This document shows, piece by piece, positions 1-11,365 of a stretch of 64,000 nucleotides of DNA. The stretch's first letter is position 1. Every line of letters begins with the position of its first letter. Origin of the DNA: Jatrophihabitans sp. (lineage in GTDB: Bacteria; Actinomycetota; Actinomycetes; Mycobacteriales; Jatrophihabitantaceae); assembly GCA_025927835.1 (NCBI GenBank), contig JAICKR010000001.1, positions 1-64,000 of the forward strand. The letters are read 5' to 3'. Both the position numbers and the translations under genes were made by a program. The notes under the pieces were generated by a model. The model had not been told where the DNA came from and did not search any database. It worked only from the letters and a program-made list of their open reading frames with translations.

Positions 1-2
1 CG

Positions 3-527
3 TTCCCCGACGACGATCCGCTGCCACGCTGGGTGCGGTTCGCGCGCGAGAAGGTGAAGGGGCAAGGCCTGCCGTCGCGGATCTGCTGGCTCGGGTACGG
101 CGAGCGTCACATTGCGGGTGCGGCGTTCGACGACCTCGTCGCGCGCGGCACCGTCACCGCGCCGATCGTCATCGGGCGCGACCATCTCGACTGTGGTTCG
201 GTCGCCTCGCCCTACCGCGAGACCGAGGCGATGGCCGACGGTTCGGACGCGATCGCCGACTGGCCGCTGCTCAACGCGATGGTGAACGTCGCGAGTGGCG
301 CGTCGTGGGTGTCGATCCACCACGGCGGCGGCGTCGGCATCGGCCGCTCGATCCACGCCGGGCAGGTGTGCGTCGTCGACGGCACGCCGCTGGCCGCGCA
401 GAAGGCGGAGCGGGTGCTCACCAACGACCCCGGCATGGGCGTGATCAGACACGTCGACGCCGGTTACGAGGCTGCCGAAGAGGTGGCCGCCGAGCGCGGC
501 GTGCGGGTGCCGATGGGTGAGGCGTGA
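3..527 (+). CDS. hutU: urocanate hydratase, C-terminal part (truncated by window start)
   Basis: Frame open from base 3; C-terminal urocanase motifs ([58 protein letters not shown]). Followed by hutF and hutI. Confidence 0.95.
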   Translation, partial: FPDDDPLPRWVRFAREKVKGQGLPSRICWLGYGERHIAGAAFDDLVARGTVTAPIVIGRDHLDCGSVASPYRETEAMADGSDAIADWPLLNAMVNVASGASWVSIHHGGGVGIGRSIHAGQVCVVDGTPLAAQKAERVLTNDPGMGVIRHVDAGYEAAEEVAAERGVRVPMGEA

Positions 528-1702
528 CTTTCGATTCCATGTGGGCCGACCTCACGCCGATCGGGCGGGACGGCCGCTCCGGTGGATACCGGCGCTTCGC
601 CTGGACGCGCGAGGATGCCGCGCTGCGCGAGTGGTTCGCCGGCGAGGCGAGTGCGCGCCGGCTGGACGTGACGCTCGACCGGGCCGGCAACCAATGGGCG
701 TGGCACGGCGATCCCGACGCGCGGCCCGGCGTGGTGATCGGTTCGCATCTCGACTCGGTGCCCGACGGCGGTGCGTTCGACGGCCCGCTCGGCGTTGTCT
801 CGGGGTTCGCCGCACTCGACGTGTTGCGCGCCGCCGGCACGCCGCCGGCGCGGCCGATCGGTGTCGTCAACTTCGGCGACGAGGAGGGCGCCCGGTTCGG
901 CGTCGCGTGCGCCGGGTCGCGGCTGCTGACCGGCGGTCTTGCACCGGACCGGGCGCGCGCCCTCACCGACGCCGACGGCACGACCTACGCCGAGGCGATG
1001 CACGCGTCCGGCATCGCGCCCGATCACCTCGGCCGTGATGACGAGGCAGTGCGTCGCATCGCCACGTACGTCGAACTGCACGTCGAACAGGGCCGCGGCC
1101 TGACTGACCTCGACCGGCCGGTTGCCGTCGGCAGCGCGATCCGCCCGCACGGCCGCTGGCGCATCGACCTGCCCGGCGAGGCGAACCACGCCGGCACGAC
1201 GCTGCTCGGCGACCGGCGCGACGCCGTGCTGGCCGCGGCCGAGGTGGTGCTCGCCGCGCGCGCAGCGGCGCAGCGCCACAACGCGCTCGCCACCTGCGGC
1301 AAGGTGCAGGTCGAGCCGAACGGCGTGAACGCGATCGCGTCGCACGTACGCGTGTGGCTCGACGCGCGCGCGGTCACCGACGAGCAGGTGCACGCCGTGG
1401 TCGCCGACGTACGCGCCGCCGCCGCCACGCTCGGCGGCACGCTCACGCAGGAGTCGTGGAGCGACGCGACGGCCTTCGCCGATGCGCACCGCGTCGCCGC
1501 GCTGCTCGACGACGCACCGGTGCTCGACACCGGCGCCGGGCACGACGCGGGCATCCTTGCCGCGGCGGGCATCCCGGCACTGATGCTCTTCGTCCGCAAT
1601 CCGACGGGGGTGTCGCACTCACCGGCCGAACACGCCGAGCGGGACGACTGCCTGGCCGGCGTCGACGCACTGACCACCGTCGTGGCGAGCCTGGCGCGAT
1701 GA
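524..1702 (+). CDS. M20-family amidohydrolase (allantoate amidohydrolase / N-carbamoyl-amino-acid hydrolase type) in hut operon
   Basis: [47 protein letters not shown] motifs; GTG start overlaps hutU stop by 4 bp. Confidence 0.88.
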   Translation: MTFDSMWADLTPIGRDGRSGGYRRFAWTREDAALREWFAGEASARRLDVTLDRAGNQWAWHGDPDARPGVVIGSHLDSVPDGGAFDGPLGVVSGFAALDVLRAAGTPPARPIGVVNFGDEEGARFGVACAGSRLLTGGLAPDRARALTDADGTTYAEAMHASGIAPDHLGRDDEAVRRIATYVELHVEQGRGLTDLDRPVAVGSAIRPHGRWRIDLPGEANHAGTTLLGDRRDAVLAAAEVVLAARAAAQRHNALATCGKVQVEPNGVNAIASHVRVWLDARAVTDEQVHAVVADVRAAAATLGGTLTQESWSDATAFADAHRVAALLDDAPVLDTGAGHDAGILAAAGIPALMLFVRNPTGVSHSPAEHAERDDCLAGVDALTTVVASLAR

Positions 1703-3015
1703 CGCGCTGGTTCGCCGAGCACGCGTGGTTGCCGGGCGGCCCCGCTGGCAACGTGCTGCTCGACGCCGCGGACGGCCGGTTCACCGGCGTCCGGCCCGAC
1801 GCCGCACCCGACGGCGACGCGACCCGGTTGCCCGGCCTGGTGTTGCCCGGACTCGCCAACTGCCACAGCCACGCGTTCCATCGCGCTCTGCGCGGCCGCA
1901 CCCAGGGTGGCGGCGGCACGTTCTGGACCTGGCGTGAGCAGATGTACGCGCTCGCCGCGCGCCTCGACCCGGATCGCTACCTCGAGCTGGCTCGTGCCGC
2001 CTACGCCGAGATGGCGCTGGCCGGCATCACCGCGGTGGGGGAGTTCCACTACCTGCATCACGACCCGTCCGGCGCGCCGTACGCGGAGCCGAACGCGATG
2101 GGCCGAGCGCTGGGCCAGGCGGCCGCCGACGCGGGCATCCGGCTGACCCTGCTCGACGCCTGCTACCTCGCCGGCGGTCTCGGCGCCGACGGGCACCGCC
2201 CGCTCGACGACGTGCAGCGCCGCTTCGCCGACCGTGACGTCGATGCGTGGGCTGCGCGGGTCGAGTTGCTCGACGCAGACGCCAACACCCGCATCGGGGC
2301 CGCGATCCACTCGGTGCGAGCGGTTCCGCGCACGGCGTTCGCCGCCGTGCGTGCGGTCGCCGGTGACCGCCCGCTGCACGCGCATGTGTCGGAGCAGGTC
2401 GCCGAGAACGACGCGTGCGTAGCGCACTACGGCATGACGCCGACGGCGCTGCTCGACGACGCCGGCGTGCTGGGGCCGAGTACCACCGCGGTGCACGCCA
2501 CCCATCTCACGGACGCGGACATCGCGCACCTCGGCAGGTCGGCAGCCACGGTGTGCCTCTGCCCGACAACGGAACGCGACCTCGGCGACGGCATCGGGCC
2601 GGCGCGGGCACTTGCCGACGCGGGGGTGCCGCTGTCGCTGGGCACCGACCAGCATGCGGTGATCGACCTGTTCGAGGAACTGCGCGGCGTCGAGCTGGAC
2701 GAGCGACTGCAGGCGCAGCAGCGCGGCCGGTTCCGACCGGGCGACCTGGTCGCGATGCTCGGCGGGCACGGCAGCATCGGCTGGTCGGACGCAGGCCGGC
2801 TCGAGGTGGGCGCGCGCGCCGACCTCGTCGCGGTGCGTCTCGACTCCGTGCGCACCGCGGGCAGCGCAGCCGAGCAGGCGATCTACGCAGCGACCGCGGC
2901 CGACGTCGACACCGTCATCGTCGACGGCCGGACGGTGGTCAGCGGCGGCGCGCACGTCCTCGGCGACGTCGGCCGGTTGCTGCAGACCGGAATCGAGGCG
3001 GCATGGCGCGACTGA
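1699..3015 (+). CDS. hutF: formimidoylglutamate deiminase
   Basis: Amidohydrolase with [51 protein letters not shown] overlap with upstream gene; hut context. Confidence 0.92.
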   Translation: MTRWFAEHAWLPGGPAGNVLLDAADGRFTGVRPDAAPDGDATRLPGLVLPGLANCHSHAFHRALRGRTQGGGGTFWTWREQMYALAARLDPDRYLELARAAYAEMALAGITAVGEFHYLHHDPSGAPYAEPNAMGRALGQAAADAGIRLTLLDACYLAGGLGADGHRPLDDVQRRFADRDVDAWAARVELLDADANTRIGAAIHSVRAVPRTAFAAVRAVAGDRPLHAHVSEQVAENDACVAHYGMTPTALLDDAGVLGPSTTAVHATHLTDADIAHLGRSAATVCLCPTTERDLGDGIGPARALADAGVPLSLGTDQHAVIDLFEELRGVELDERLQAQQRGRFRPGDLVAMLGGHGSIGWSDAGRLEVGARADLVAVRLDSVRTAGSAAEQAIYAATAADVDTVIVDGRTVVSGGAHVLGDVGRLLQTGIEAAWRD

Positions 3016-4160
3016 TCTCCGGCATCGCCGAACTCGTGACGAACGATCCCGCGGTGGACGGCACCGCCCTCGGCATCCGCCGCGATGCCGCCGTCGTGAT
3101 CGAGCACGGGCTCGTCGCATGGGTTGGCTCGACCCGCGACGCACCGCCGGCCGACACGCACGTCGACGCGGCCGGTCGCGCGGTCGTCCCCGGCTTCGTC
3201 GACTCGCACACCCATCTCGCGTTCGCCGGCGACCGGGCCGCCGAGTACGCCGCACGGATGGCGGGCAGCCGTTACGACGGCGGCGGCATCGCCGCCACGG
3301 TCGCCGCGACCCGGGCCGCGCCCGACGACGAACTGCGTGCGCTGCTGCGGCAACGGCGCGCCGAACTGCGGGCGCAGGGCAGCACGACCGTCGAGATCAA
3401 GAGCGGCTACGGCCTCGACGTGGAGCAGGAGTCACGTCTGCTGCGCCTCGCCCGCGAGGTCACCGACGAGACCACGTTCCTCGGCGCGCATGTCGTCCCG
3501 CCGGGCATCGACCGCGACGACTACCTGCGCAGCGTGACCGGCGACATGCTCGACGCCTGCGCCCCGTACGCGCGCTGGATCGACGTGTTCTGCGAGCCGG
3601 CCAGCCCGCACGCCTTCGATCTGGACGAGTCGCGCGCCGTGCTCGTCGCCGGACGGGCCACGGGGCTCGGACTGCGGGTGCACGGCAACCAACTCGCGCC
3701 GGGCCCGGGGGTTCAGCTCGCCGTCGAATTCGATGCAGCGAGCGTCGACCACTGCACCTATCTGAGCGCGGCCGACGTCGATGCGCTCGTGGCGGGCGGC
3801 ACGGTCGCGACCCTGCTGCCCGGCGTCGAGTTCTCCACCCGCTCGCCGTACCCGGACGCGCGGCGGCTGCTCGACGCAGGTGTGACGGTGGCGTTGGCCA
3901 CCGACTGCAACCCCGGCACCAGCTACACGTCGTCGATGCCGTTCGTCATCGCGCTCGCCGTGCGCGAGCTGCACATGACCCCGGCCGAGGCGCTGTGGGC
4001 AGCGACCGCAGGTGGCGCGCAGGCGCTGCGCCGCACCGAGGTCGGGCGGGTGACCGCCGGTGCACCGGCCGACCTCGCGATGCTGGACGCACCGAGCTAC
4101 CTGCACCTGGCCTACCGGCCGGGCATGTCGCTCGCCCACGCGTTGGACACCGCGGACTGA
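3003..4160 (+). CDS. hutI: imidazolonepropionase
   Basis: [59 protein letters not shown] motifs; ATG at 3003 overlaps hutF. Confidence 0.95.
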   Translation: MARLISGIAELVTNDPAVDGTALGIRRDAAVVIEHGLVAWVGSTRDAPPADTHVDAAGRAVVPGFVDSHTHLAFAGDRAAEYAARMAGSRYDGGGIAATVAATRAAPDDELRALLRQRRAELRAQGSTTVEIKSGYGLDVEQESRLLRLAREVTDETTFLGAHVVPPGIDRDDYLRSVTGDMLDACAPYARWIDVFCEPASPHAFDLDESRAVLVAGRATGLGLRVHGNQLAPGPGVQLAVEFDAASVDHCTYLSAADVDALVAGGTVATLLPGVEFSTRSPYPDARRLLDAGVTVALATDCNPGTSYTSSMPFVIALAVRELHMTPAEALWAATAGGAQALRRTEVGRVTAGAPADLAMLDAPSYLHLAYRPGMSLAHALDTAD

Positions 4161-5206
4161 TCGAACGTGAGCTCGCGGTCGAGGTAACGGCCGACGTCGG
4201 CGACCTCGGCCTCGACATCTCGCCACACCTGTCGTGGCCACGGGTCGAAGGGCGTGCAGGTGACCTCGCCGCGCTGCCGGTCGAGGCGCCAGGTGCCGAT
4301 GGCACGGCCGTCGCGCAGCACCACGGGATAGATCATCCCGCCCTGATAGACGTGCGGCACGTAGGCGGCCTCGATGGTGGCCGAGCGGTCACGGTGGCCC
4401 AGCACGTAGTTGTCGAAGGCCGGCGCGAGCCGCACACCGCGCCCGTGCGCTGCCTCGCCCAGCCGGTAGCCGGTACGGCCGCCGAGATCGACCTCGCTGA
4501 GCTCGTCGCGGATCAGCTGCACGGCGCGAGCGCCGGGCAGGCCGGCCCAGGTCGTGAAGTCGACGGCGGTGGCGGGGGAGTAGGCGGCGAAATAGCGCCG
4601 TGCCAGTTCGGCGAGCGCGGCGTCGCCTTCGGGACCGTCCGGCACGTCGGGCAGCCAGTCGTCGATCAGCACGAACGTGCTGTCGCGCCCGCGATCGGGA
4701 CCGCGGCAGATGAGTCCGATGACGCTCGCGTAGACCACCGCATGCGTGGCCGCCTGCGGATCGGGGCTGTCGAGGGTGACGCCGCGCGCCGCCAGCTCCT
4801 CCCGGATCTCGCGGCGCGTCCGCGGCCCGTCGGCCAGCAGCTGCGGCAGCGCCGCCACTGCCGCATCGAGCACCTCGTCGGTGAGCCCGAGCTGGCGCCA
4901 GCGGGTGCGGTACTTGCGCACCACCGTCGGACCGATGAGCCGCACCAGCCAGCGCAGGTCGGCGGCTGCGACGAGGTGGATGGTGCCGCGCATCAGCCAG
5001 GTGCGCACGATGCTGCGCTCGTCGTTCAGCGCGCGCAGCACATCGGCATCGGTCACGCCTGCGGCTCGGGCGCGGATGCCGAGCCGCGCGGCGAGGTTGT
5101 CCTGCGCCTGGACCGCCGTCGTGCGCGCCGCCGCCTCGACCGGAGACGTGCACGGGCGGTCAGCCAGGGCGTGCCGTGCAAAGCGTTCCGCAGCGATCTG
5201 TGCCAT
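4112..5206 (-). CDS. winged-helix DNA-binding domain protein (HTH_42 / AlkZ-like family)
   Basis: Family-typical sequence ([18 protein letters not shown]-like, [20 protein letters not shown]). Converges on hutI with about 49 bp tail overlap. Start uncertain (5206 or 5245). Confidence 0.75.
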   Translation of the reverse strand: MAQIAAERFARHALADRPCTSPVEAAARTTAVQAQDNLAARLGIRARAAGVTDADVLRALNDERSIVRTWLMRGTIHLVAAADLRWLVRLIGPTVVRKYRTRWRQLGLTDEVLDAAVAALPQLLADGPRTRREIREELAARGVTLDSPDPQAATHAVVYASVIGLICRGPDRGRDSTFVLIDDWLPDVPDGPEGDAALAELARRYFAAYSPATAVDFTTWAGLPGARAVQLIRDELSEVDLGGRTGYRLGEAAHGRGVRLAPAFDNYVLGHRDRSATIEAAYVPHVYQGGMIYPVVLRDGRAIGTWRLDRQRGEVTCTPFDPWPRQVWRDVEAEVADVGRYLDRELTFDQSAVSNAWASDMPGR

Positions 5207-5259
5207 CGAGCTCACGGCACGCAGTCTGCCCGCAGCCACCGACATGTTTGGATCGATTG

Positions 5260-5946
5260 ATGAGCACCCGGGCGTGGCGCAACCTGGCCATCACGCTCGT
5301 CGTCCTGCTCGCGCTACTCGTCGCCGCCGATCGAGTCGGCGTAGTCGTCGCCGAACGTGTGGCCGGCAACACCATCAAGTCGTCACAGGACCTGCCGACC
5401 AGACCGGACGTCGATGTCGCGGGCTTCCCGTTCCTCACCCAGTTCGCGACCGGCAAGTACGACAAGGTGACGGTCACCGCACACAACGTGCCGATCGCGC
5501 GCACCAAGCTCATCCTCTCGCGCGTGCGCGTCGTCCTGCGCAAGCTGACCCTCTCGCGCGACTTCTCCAGCGTGTTCGCCAAGACCGCGACCGCCACCGC
5601 GCTGATCGGCTTCGACAACCTCAGCCAGGCACTCGGGGCGACGGTCGGCTACGACAGCAGCGGCCGGGTGAAGATCACCAAGTCGATCACAATCGCCGGC
5701 ACCTCGGTCACCGGCACGCTGCGCACCAGGCCGCAGCTCGTCGACGGCGCGCTCGGGTTCGCCGACACCACGGTCAACAACGCGGGCGCGCTCGGTCAGG
5801 CCGTCATCGACGCGCTCGATAACGTCGTGCACCTGACCATCCCGCTGGGTGGCATCCCGTTCAAGATCCGGGTGCAGAGCCTGCGCGTGGACGCGACCGG
5901 CGTGGTGATCGCCCTCATCGGGCACGACGTGTCCTATACGAACTGA
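5260..5946 (+). CDS. LmeA-like / DUF2993 lipid-binding protein
   Basis: N-terminal TM helix followed by DUF2993-like ITKSITIAGTSVTG... and a C-terminal beta-rich domain. Confidence 0.7.
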   Translation: MSTRAWRNLAITLVVLLALLVAADRVGVVVAERVAGNTIKSSQDLPTRPDVDVAGFPFLTQFATGKYDKVTVTAHNVPIARTKLILSRVRVVLRKLTLSRDFSSVFAKTATATALIGFDNLSQALGATVGYDSSGRVKITKSITIAGTSVTGTLRTRPQLVDGALGFADTTVNNAGALGQAVIDALDNVVHLTIPLGGIPFKIRVQSLRVDATGVVIALIGHDVSYTN

Positions 5947-5952
5947 GGCGCG

Positions 5953-6825
5953 CTACCGCACCGGCGCCGGCCGCGCGCCCGGACGCGCAACCGCCCGCGC
6001 CCCGAACTCGACCGCAGTGCGCAACCGCGCCGCGACGTCGCCCGAGGTCGCGAGGAAGCCCGCGGCGAACGCGTCACCCGCGCCGGTGGTGTCGACAACC
6101 TCGGCCGGCACGCCGGGCACCGAAACCACGTCGCTCCCGTCCGACCACACCGCGCCGGCCGGCCCGTCCTTCACCACTGCCGCGCCGCAGCGCCGGCCGA
6201 GCGCCAGCGCCGCCGACTCCGCGTCGGTGTGTCCGGACAGCACGAATGCCTCGTCGATGTTGGGCAGCAGCAGGACGTCGGCACCGAGCCAGCCGAAGAA
6301 CGTCCCGGTTCCGGCAGCGGCGAGCGGTGCGGCCGAGGCCGGGTCGACCGCGATCGACCAGCCGCGCTCGCGGGCAGCGGCCAGGGCCGCCAGCGCCGAG
6401 GGGCGCGAGCCGCTGTTGAGCAGTGCGTACCCCGACACGTACAGCCAGTCCGCGGCCTCCGGCAGTGCGGCAACGTCGAGCGGGGCGTCGTTGGCGCCTG
6501 CGGAAGGCACCATCGTCCGCTCACCGGACGGGTCGACGAGGACGATGCACGCACCGGTCGAGCGTTGCGGATCGCTCTCGACCCGCGCATCCACTCCTGC
6601 CGCGGTCAGCTCCGCCACCGCCTGCCGGCCCAGTGCGTCCGCACCGACCCGGCCGACGAAGGCCGCCGTCACGCCGGCCGCAGCCGCCCAGGCGGCGACA
6701 TTCGCGGCGGCGCCGCCGCCGTAACCGGTCACCGGCGCCGGCGTGTCCGAGCCCACCGCGAGCGGCCCGGGCAGCAGCGCGAGCACGTCGACCATCAGGT
6801 CGCCGAGGCAGACGATGCGGGTCAC
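5953..6825 (-). CDS. PfkB-family carbohydrate kinase (putative pseudouridine kinase)
   Basis: Ribokinase signature DTTGAGDAFAAGF, N-terminal GGAAANVA; overlaps psuG-like gene start/stop. Confidence 0.85.
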   Translation of the reverse strand: MTRIVCLGDLMVDVLALLPGPLAVGSDTPAPVTGYGGGAAANVAAWAAAAGVTAAFVGRVGADALGRQAVAELTAAGVDARVESDPQRSTGACIVLVDPSGERTMVPSAGANDAPLDVAALPEAADWLYVSGYALLNSGSRPSALAALAAARERGWSIAVDPASAAPLAAAGTGTFFGWLGADVLLLPNIDEAFVLSGHTDAESAALALGRRCGAAVVKDGPAGAVWSDGSDVVSVPGVPAEVVDTTGAGDAFAAGFLATSGDVAARLRTAVEFGARAVARPGARPAPVR

Positions 6826-7724
6826 CGCGCGCAGTACGCGGCCGCCACCTCACCGGCGAGCCGGGCGTTCGAACGCACCAGCGCCACGTTCGCGGTGAGC
6901 GAGGCGCCCTGCGTCTCGCGGTGGAAGAACTCGAGCAGGAACGGCGTGACGTCCTTGCCCTGCACCCCGGCCTGCTCGGCGGCGGCGAGCCCGGCCTGCA
7001 GCGTGCGGTCGTGCGCGTCGCGGTCGAGCTCGTCCGGCGCGTCGATCGGGTTCGCGAGCACCAGCCCGTAGAACGCGGTGCCCAGGCCCTCCTGCGCACG
7101 CAGGATCGCGGCGACGTACTGCGGGCTCGGCGCGATCCAGTACAGCGGGTGCCCGGAGTCGCGCAGGTAGAAGCCGGGGAAGCGGTCGGTGCGGTAGCCG
7201 ACGACGCCGACGTTGAGCGTCTCGAGCCGCGCGAGGGTTGCGCCGACCTCGAGGATCGGCGTCACGCCGGAGCAGACGACGAGCACGGGCGTGCGCGAGA
7301 GCGTCACGAGATCGGCCGACTCGTCCCAGGAATCCTTCGCGCCGCGGTGCACCCCACCGATGCCGCCGGTGGCGAACACCCGGATGCCGGCGCGCGCGGC
7401 CAGGTGGATGGACGAGGCGACTGTGGTGGCCCCGACGCCGCCATATGCGGCGATCATCGCGATGTCGCGCACGCTGACCTTGGTCACGGACGGGTTGGTG
7501 GCGACCCGCTCGAGCGCGGCGTCGTCGAGCCCGATGCGCGGCTGGCCGTCGATCATCGCGATGGTCGCGGGCACCGCGCCGCCGGCCCGCACCGCGTCCT
7601 CGATCTCGCGGGCGATGCGCAGGTTGTCCGGCCGCGGCAGGCCGTGGCTGATGATCGTGCTCTCCAGGGCCACGACAGGACGGTGCTCGGCGAGCGCCGC
7701 GGCAACCTCCGGGTGGATCAGCAC
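6822..7724 (-). CDS. psuG: pseudouridine-5'-phosphate glycosidase
   Basis: PVVALESTIISHGLPRPDN, GAVPATIAMIDGQPRIGL, FATGGIGGVHRGA typical of PsuG/IndA; GTG start overlapping the upstream permease stop. Confidence 0.93.
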   Translation of the reverse strand: MLIHPEVAAALAEHRPVVALESTIISHGLPRPDNLRIAREIEDAVRAGGAVPATIAMIDGQPRIGLDDAALERVATNPSVTKVSVRDIAMIAAYGGVGATTVASSIHLAARAGIRVFATGGIGGVHRGAKDSWDESADLVTLSRTPVLVVCSGVTPILEVGATLARLETLNVGVVGYRTDRFPGFYLRDSGHPLYWIAPSPQYVAAILRAQEGLGTAFYGLVLANPIDAPDELDRDAHDRTLQAGLAAAEQAGVQGKDVTPFLLEFFHRETQGASLTANVALVRSNARLAGEVAAAYCAR

Positions 7725-9049
7725 GCGGGTTCCTTTCGTCGACGTAGCAGGCCGACCGGCACGGTCGCGATGGCGGCAACCGCGAACGACACTAGCGAGG
7801 CACTCATCCAGCTCGTCGGAGTGAAACGCAGCCAGTCGTCGATGTGTCCCCACATCCGGGCCCACCAGGACACGTACCCGGGGTTGAGCAGCTGGTAGGC
7901 GACGAAGCCCAAGACCCAGGGCAGCAGCATCACCCAGCGCTGCGGGGCGTGGGCACTGACGTCCCAGATCCGGCGCGAGATCACGAAGTAGTCCATCGCG
8001 AAGACGCCGAACAGGGGCACGAACACCGAGCCGATGAGCACCAGGAAGTTCTGGTAGTCGTTCACCGAGAACGCGAGCGCGAAGACGGTGGCGAGGGTGC
8101 CGATGACGACGGCGAGCAGCCGCCGGTCCCACCGCGGGCGCAGGTTCTGGGTCGAGACCGCGGCCGAATACGTGTCGACGAAGGACTGGTCGATCTCGCG
8201 GATCGCCAGCACGGCGAACGCGATGGTCCCGGCGGGCACCGCCATGAACGCCGCGAACATGTCGTGGTTGGTGCCGCTCTTGGCGACGGTGAGCAGTGCG
8301 ACGAGGCCGATGCCGTAACACGCGATCTGGGTGATCGAGTAGCCGACGAACGAGCCGACGACGGTGTCGCGCACGGTGCGCGAGTGCCGGGTGTAGTCCG
8401 AGGCGACCGGCACCCACGAGACGCTGACGGCGATCACCGAGTCGACCGCGATCCAGAAGCCGTGCCAGCTGCCGCTGCCGAAGCCGGGCAGCGGGTTGCG
8501 CAGCAGCTGGATGCCCAGATAGACGAGCGCGACGATGACCGCGACGGTGACGTAGCGGCGCAGCGTCCTGATCCAGCTCAGCGGGTAGAGCGCGAGGCCC
8601 GTCGTGATGGCTCCGCCGATGAGGACGTACACCCAGCGCGGGATGCCGCCGGCGAGCTGATGCATCGCGGTGCTGATGATGACGAGCTCGAAGGTCGTCC
8701 ACCCCAGCAGCTGGACGACGTTGAGCACGGTCGGCAGCCAGGACAGCTTGGCGCCGAACAACCCGCGCAGCAGCACCATCGCCGGCGCACCGGTCTCGGT
8801 GCCGGGCACTGCGGCGGCCGAGACGGCGGCGGTGCCGAGGACGGTGCCGACGACGATCGCAGCCAGCGCCGCCGCGATCGACAGCGTGGTGTCCTTGAGC
8901 GGGTAGAGCACGTACAGCGCGCCGGTGAAGCCCAGCAGGCTGACGCCGAGATTGCCCCACAGGCCGAGCTGGTCGACGAGGCGCAGTGCGCGTGGGGGCG
9001 GTTCCTCGAGGGTGAGCGGAGCCTCGGCGCGGTCGAGTGTTGCGGTCAT
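7718..9049 (-). CDS. NCS1-family permease, CytX-like (putative hydroxymethylpyrimidine transporter)
   Basis: About 12 hydrophobic segments; RLVDQLGLWGNLGVSLLG N-terminus and WVPVASDYTRHSR motif; preceded directly by a TPP riboswitch. Confidence 0.85.
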   Translation of the reverse strand: MTATLDRAEAPLTLEEPPPRALRLVDQLGLWGNLGVSLLGFTGALYVLYPLKDTTLSIAAALAAIVVGTVLGTAAVSAAAVPGTETGAPAMVLLRGLFGAKLSWLPTVLNVVQLLGWTTFELVIISTAMHQLAGGIPRWVYVLIGGAITTGLALYPLSWIRTLRRYVTVAVIVALVYLGIQLLRNPLPGFGSGSWHGFWIAVDSVIAVSVSWVPVASDYTRHSRTVRDTVVGSFVGYSITQIACYGIGLVALLTVAKSGTNHDMFAAFMAVPAGTIAFAVLAIREIDQSFVDTYSAAVSTQNLRPRWDRRLLAVVIGTLATVFALAFSVNDYQNFLVLIGSVFVPLFGVFAMDYFVISRRIWDVSAHAPQRWVMLLPWVLGFVAYQLLNPGYVSWWARMWGHIDDWLRFTPTSWMSASLVSFAVAAIATVPVGLLRRRKEPAC

Positions 9050-9053
9050 GGTT

Positions 9054-9131
9054 TCTCCCTGGCCGGCATTACCCGGCGGGTCAGGCGGTCGGCCGTGTCG
9101 GCCCTCTCAGCCCTGCACGCAGAGCTCCCGC
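9054..9131 (-). ncRNA. TPP riboswitch (THI element) upstream of CytX-like permease
   Basis: Minus strand reads CGGGAGCTCTGCGTGCAGGGCTGAGAGGG...GACCGCCTGACCCGCCGGGTAATGCCGGCCAGGGAGAAACCATG: conserved CTGAGA and GGGTAATGCC cores; 3' strand includes the putative SD. Confidence 0.93.
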
Positions 9132-9140
9132 GGATGGGTC

Positions 9141-9917
<777 letters not shown>

Positions 9918-10118
9918 TCAGCCTCCCTGCACGGCCGTGATCAGCTCGACGACCTGGCCCTCGAGGATCGGGAACTGGCCCCACGTCGCGCGCGGCACGA
10001 CCTCGCCGTCGACGACTGCCGCGCTGCCGCGCGACGAGCCGGCCAGCGAGGTCAGCAGTTCGTCGAGCGTCGTGCCGTCGGAGATCTCGCACTTGGCCCC
10101 GTTGAGCGTGATCACCAT
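9918..10118 (-). CDS. thiS: sulfur carrier protein ThiS
   Basis: 66 aa ubiquitin-like protein ending in GG; between thiO and thiG, ATG overlaps thiO end. Confidence 0.92.
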   Translation of the reverse strand: MVITLNGAKCEISDGTTLDELLTSLAGSSRGSAAVVDGEVVPRATWGQFPILEGQVVELITAVQGG

Positions 10119-11263
10119 GCGTGTGCTCCCGCGAATCGGGACGGGGCGAACGGTGCCACGGTCTCCGGCAGCGCGCCGTCGGCGACCAACGCGGCGACCG
10201 CATCCGCGGTCACCGGGGTGAGCAGGATGCCGTTGCGGTAGTGACCGGTCGCGTAGACGAGCCCGGGCAGCTCGGCCGGGCCGATGATCGGCGCGTTGTC
10301 CGGCGAGCCCGGACGCAGTCCGGTGCACACCTCGTCGAAAACCGCCTCGCCGAGTTCGGGCAGCACGGTCTGCGCGTCGCGCAGCAACTCGTACACCGCG
10401 CCGGCGCGGGCGGTGCGCTCGAAGCCGGTCTCCTCGGACGAGCCGCCGACGACGACGCGTCCGTCCGCGCGCGGCACGACGTAGACGGGGTTGCCGTGCA
10501 CCGACGCGCGCAGGACGTGCTGCAGGGTGGGCGGCCCGGGCAGCCGCAGCCGGATGGTCTGCCCCTTGACCGGACGCACCGGCGCCGCGACCGCGGCCGG
10601 AATGCCCACGACGGTGCCGGACCAGGCGCCGGCCGCGACGACGACGGTTCCGGTCTCGACGGTGCGGCCGTCGTCGAGGCGCACCCCGCGTACCCGCTCG
10701 TCCGCGAGCACCTCGGCACGTCCGGTCATGGTGCGGACGCCGGCACGCTCGACGGCGACGGTCAGCGCCGCGTGCAGCTCGCGCGGGTCGATCTGATGGT
10801 CGTCGGCGGCGAGCACGCCGCCGGGAATGCCGGGCGCGAGCGCGGGTTCGACGGTGCGCAGCTCGCGGCCGGTGAGCAGCCGGCTCGCGGCACCGACCGA
10901 TTGCCCGAACGCGTGCAGGTCGACCAGCGCGGCCATGTCCGCGCCGTCCCATGCGGTCGACAGGGTGCCGCACGACCACAGCGCGACGTCACGACCGGTC
11001 TCGTGCTCGAGCTCGGCGACGAAGGCGGGATAGCCCGCCAGCGATTCGCAGCTGAGCCGGAACAGCGCAGTCTCGGCATAGTGCAGTTCGGTGATCGGCG
11101 CGAGCATGCCCGCGGCGGTGTGCCAGGCGCCGTCGCGCACGCCCGGATCGACGATGACGACCGACGCGCCGCGCCGCGCGCAGCGCCACGCGATCGCAGC
11201 ACCGATCGTGCCGGCACCGACGATCACGACGTCGGTCGAATCTCGGCCCATCGCCTGGCCCAC
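10112..11263 (-). CDS. thiO: glycine oxidase
   Basis: FAD-binding [43 protein letters not shown]; thi context. Start may be GTG 11263 or ATG 11251. Confidence 0.93.
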   Translation of the reverse strand: MGQAMGRDSTDVVIVGAGTIGAAIAWRCARRGASVVIVDPGVRDGAWHTAAGMLAPITELHYAETALFRLSCESLAGYPAFVAELEHETGRDVALWSCGTLSTAWDGADMAALVDLHAFGQSVGAASRLLTGRELRTVEPALAPGIPGGVLAADDHQIDPRELHAALTVAVERAGVRTMTGRAEVLADERVRGVRLDDGRTVETGTVVVAAGAWSGTVVGIPAAVAAPVRPVKGQTIRLRLPGPPTLQHVLRASVHGNPVYVVPRADGRVVVGGSSEETGFERTARAGAVYELLRDAQTVLPELGEAVFDEVCTGLRPGSPDNAPIIGPAELPGLVYATGHYRNGILLTPVTADAVAALVADGALPETVAPFAPSRFAGAHAW

Positions 11264-11265
11264 TG

Positions 11266-11345
11266 CTCCCTTGCGCCGGTATTACCCGGATCAGGTTCGA
11301 CGGTCGGCTCTCGCCCTCTCAGCCCGGTTGGGCTCCCGTGCAACG
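11266..11345 (-). ncRNA. TPP riboswitch (THI element) upstream of thiO-thiS-thiG
   Basis: Minus strand: GCACGGGAGCCCAACCGGGCTGAGAGGGCGAGAGCCGACCGTCGAACCTGATCCGGGTAATACCGGCGCAAGGGAG: canonical CTGAGA...ACCTGATCCGGGTAATACCGGC. Confidence 0.96.
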
Positions 11346-11365
11346 CCCACCCTACGCTCGCCGTC

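Noticed and set aside
1024-3255. 743-aa minus-strand ORF antisense to the hut genes
   Set aside because: Arg/Ala-rich shadow ORF typical of high-GC codon bias; the plus strand encodes clear HutF/HutI and M20 enzymes.
7725-8960. N-terminal part of the 712-aa ORF 6822-8960
   Set aside because: Out-of-frame with the NCS1 permease; only the PsuG portion (from GTG 7724) is plausible.
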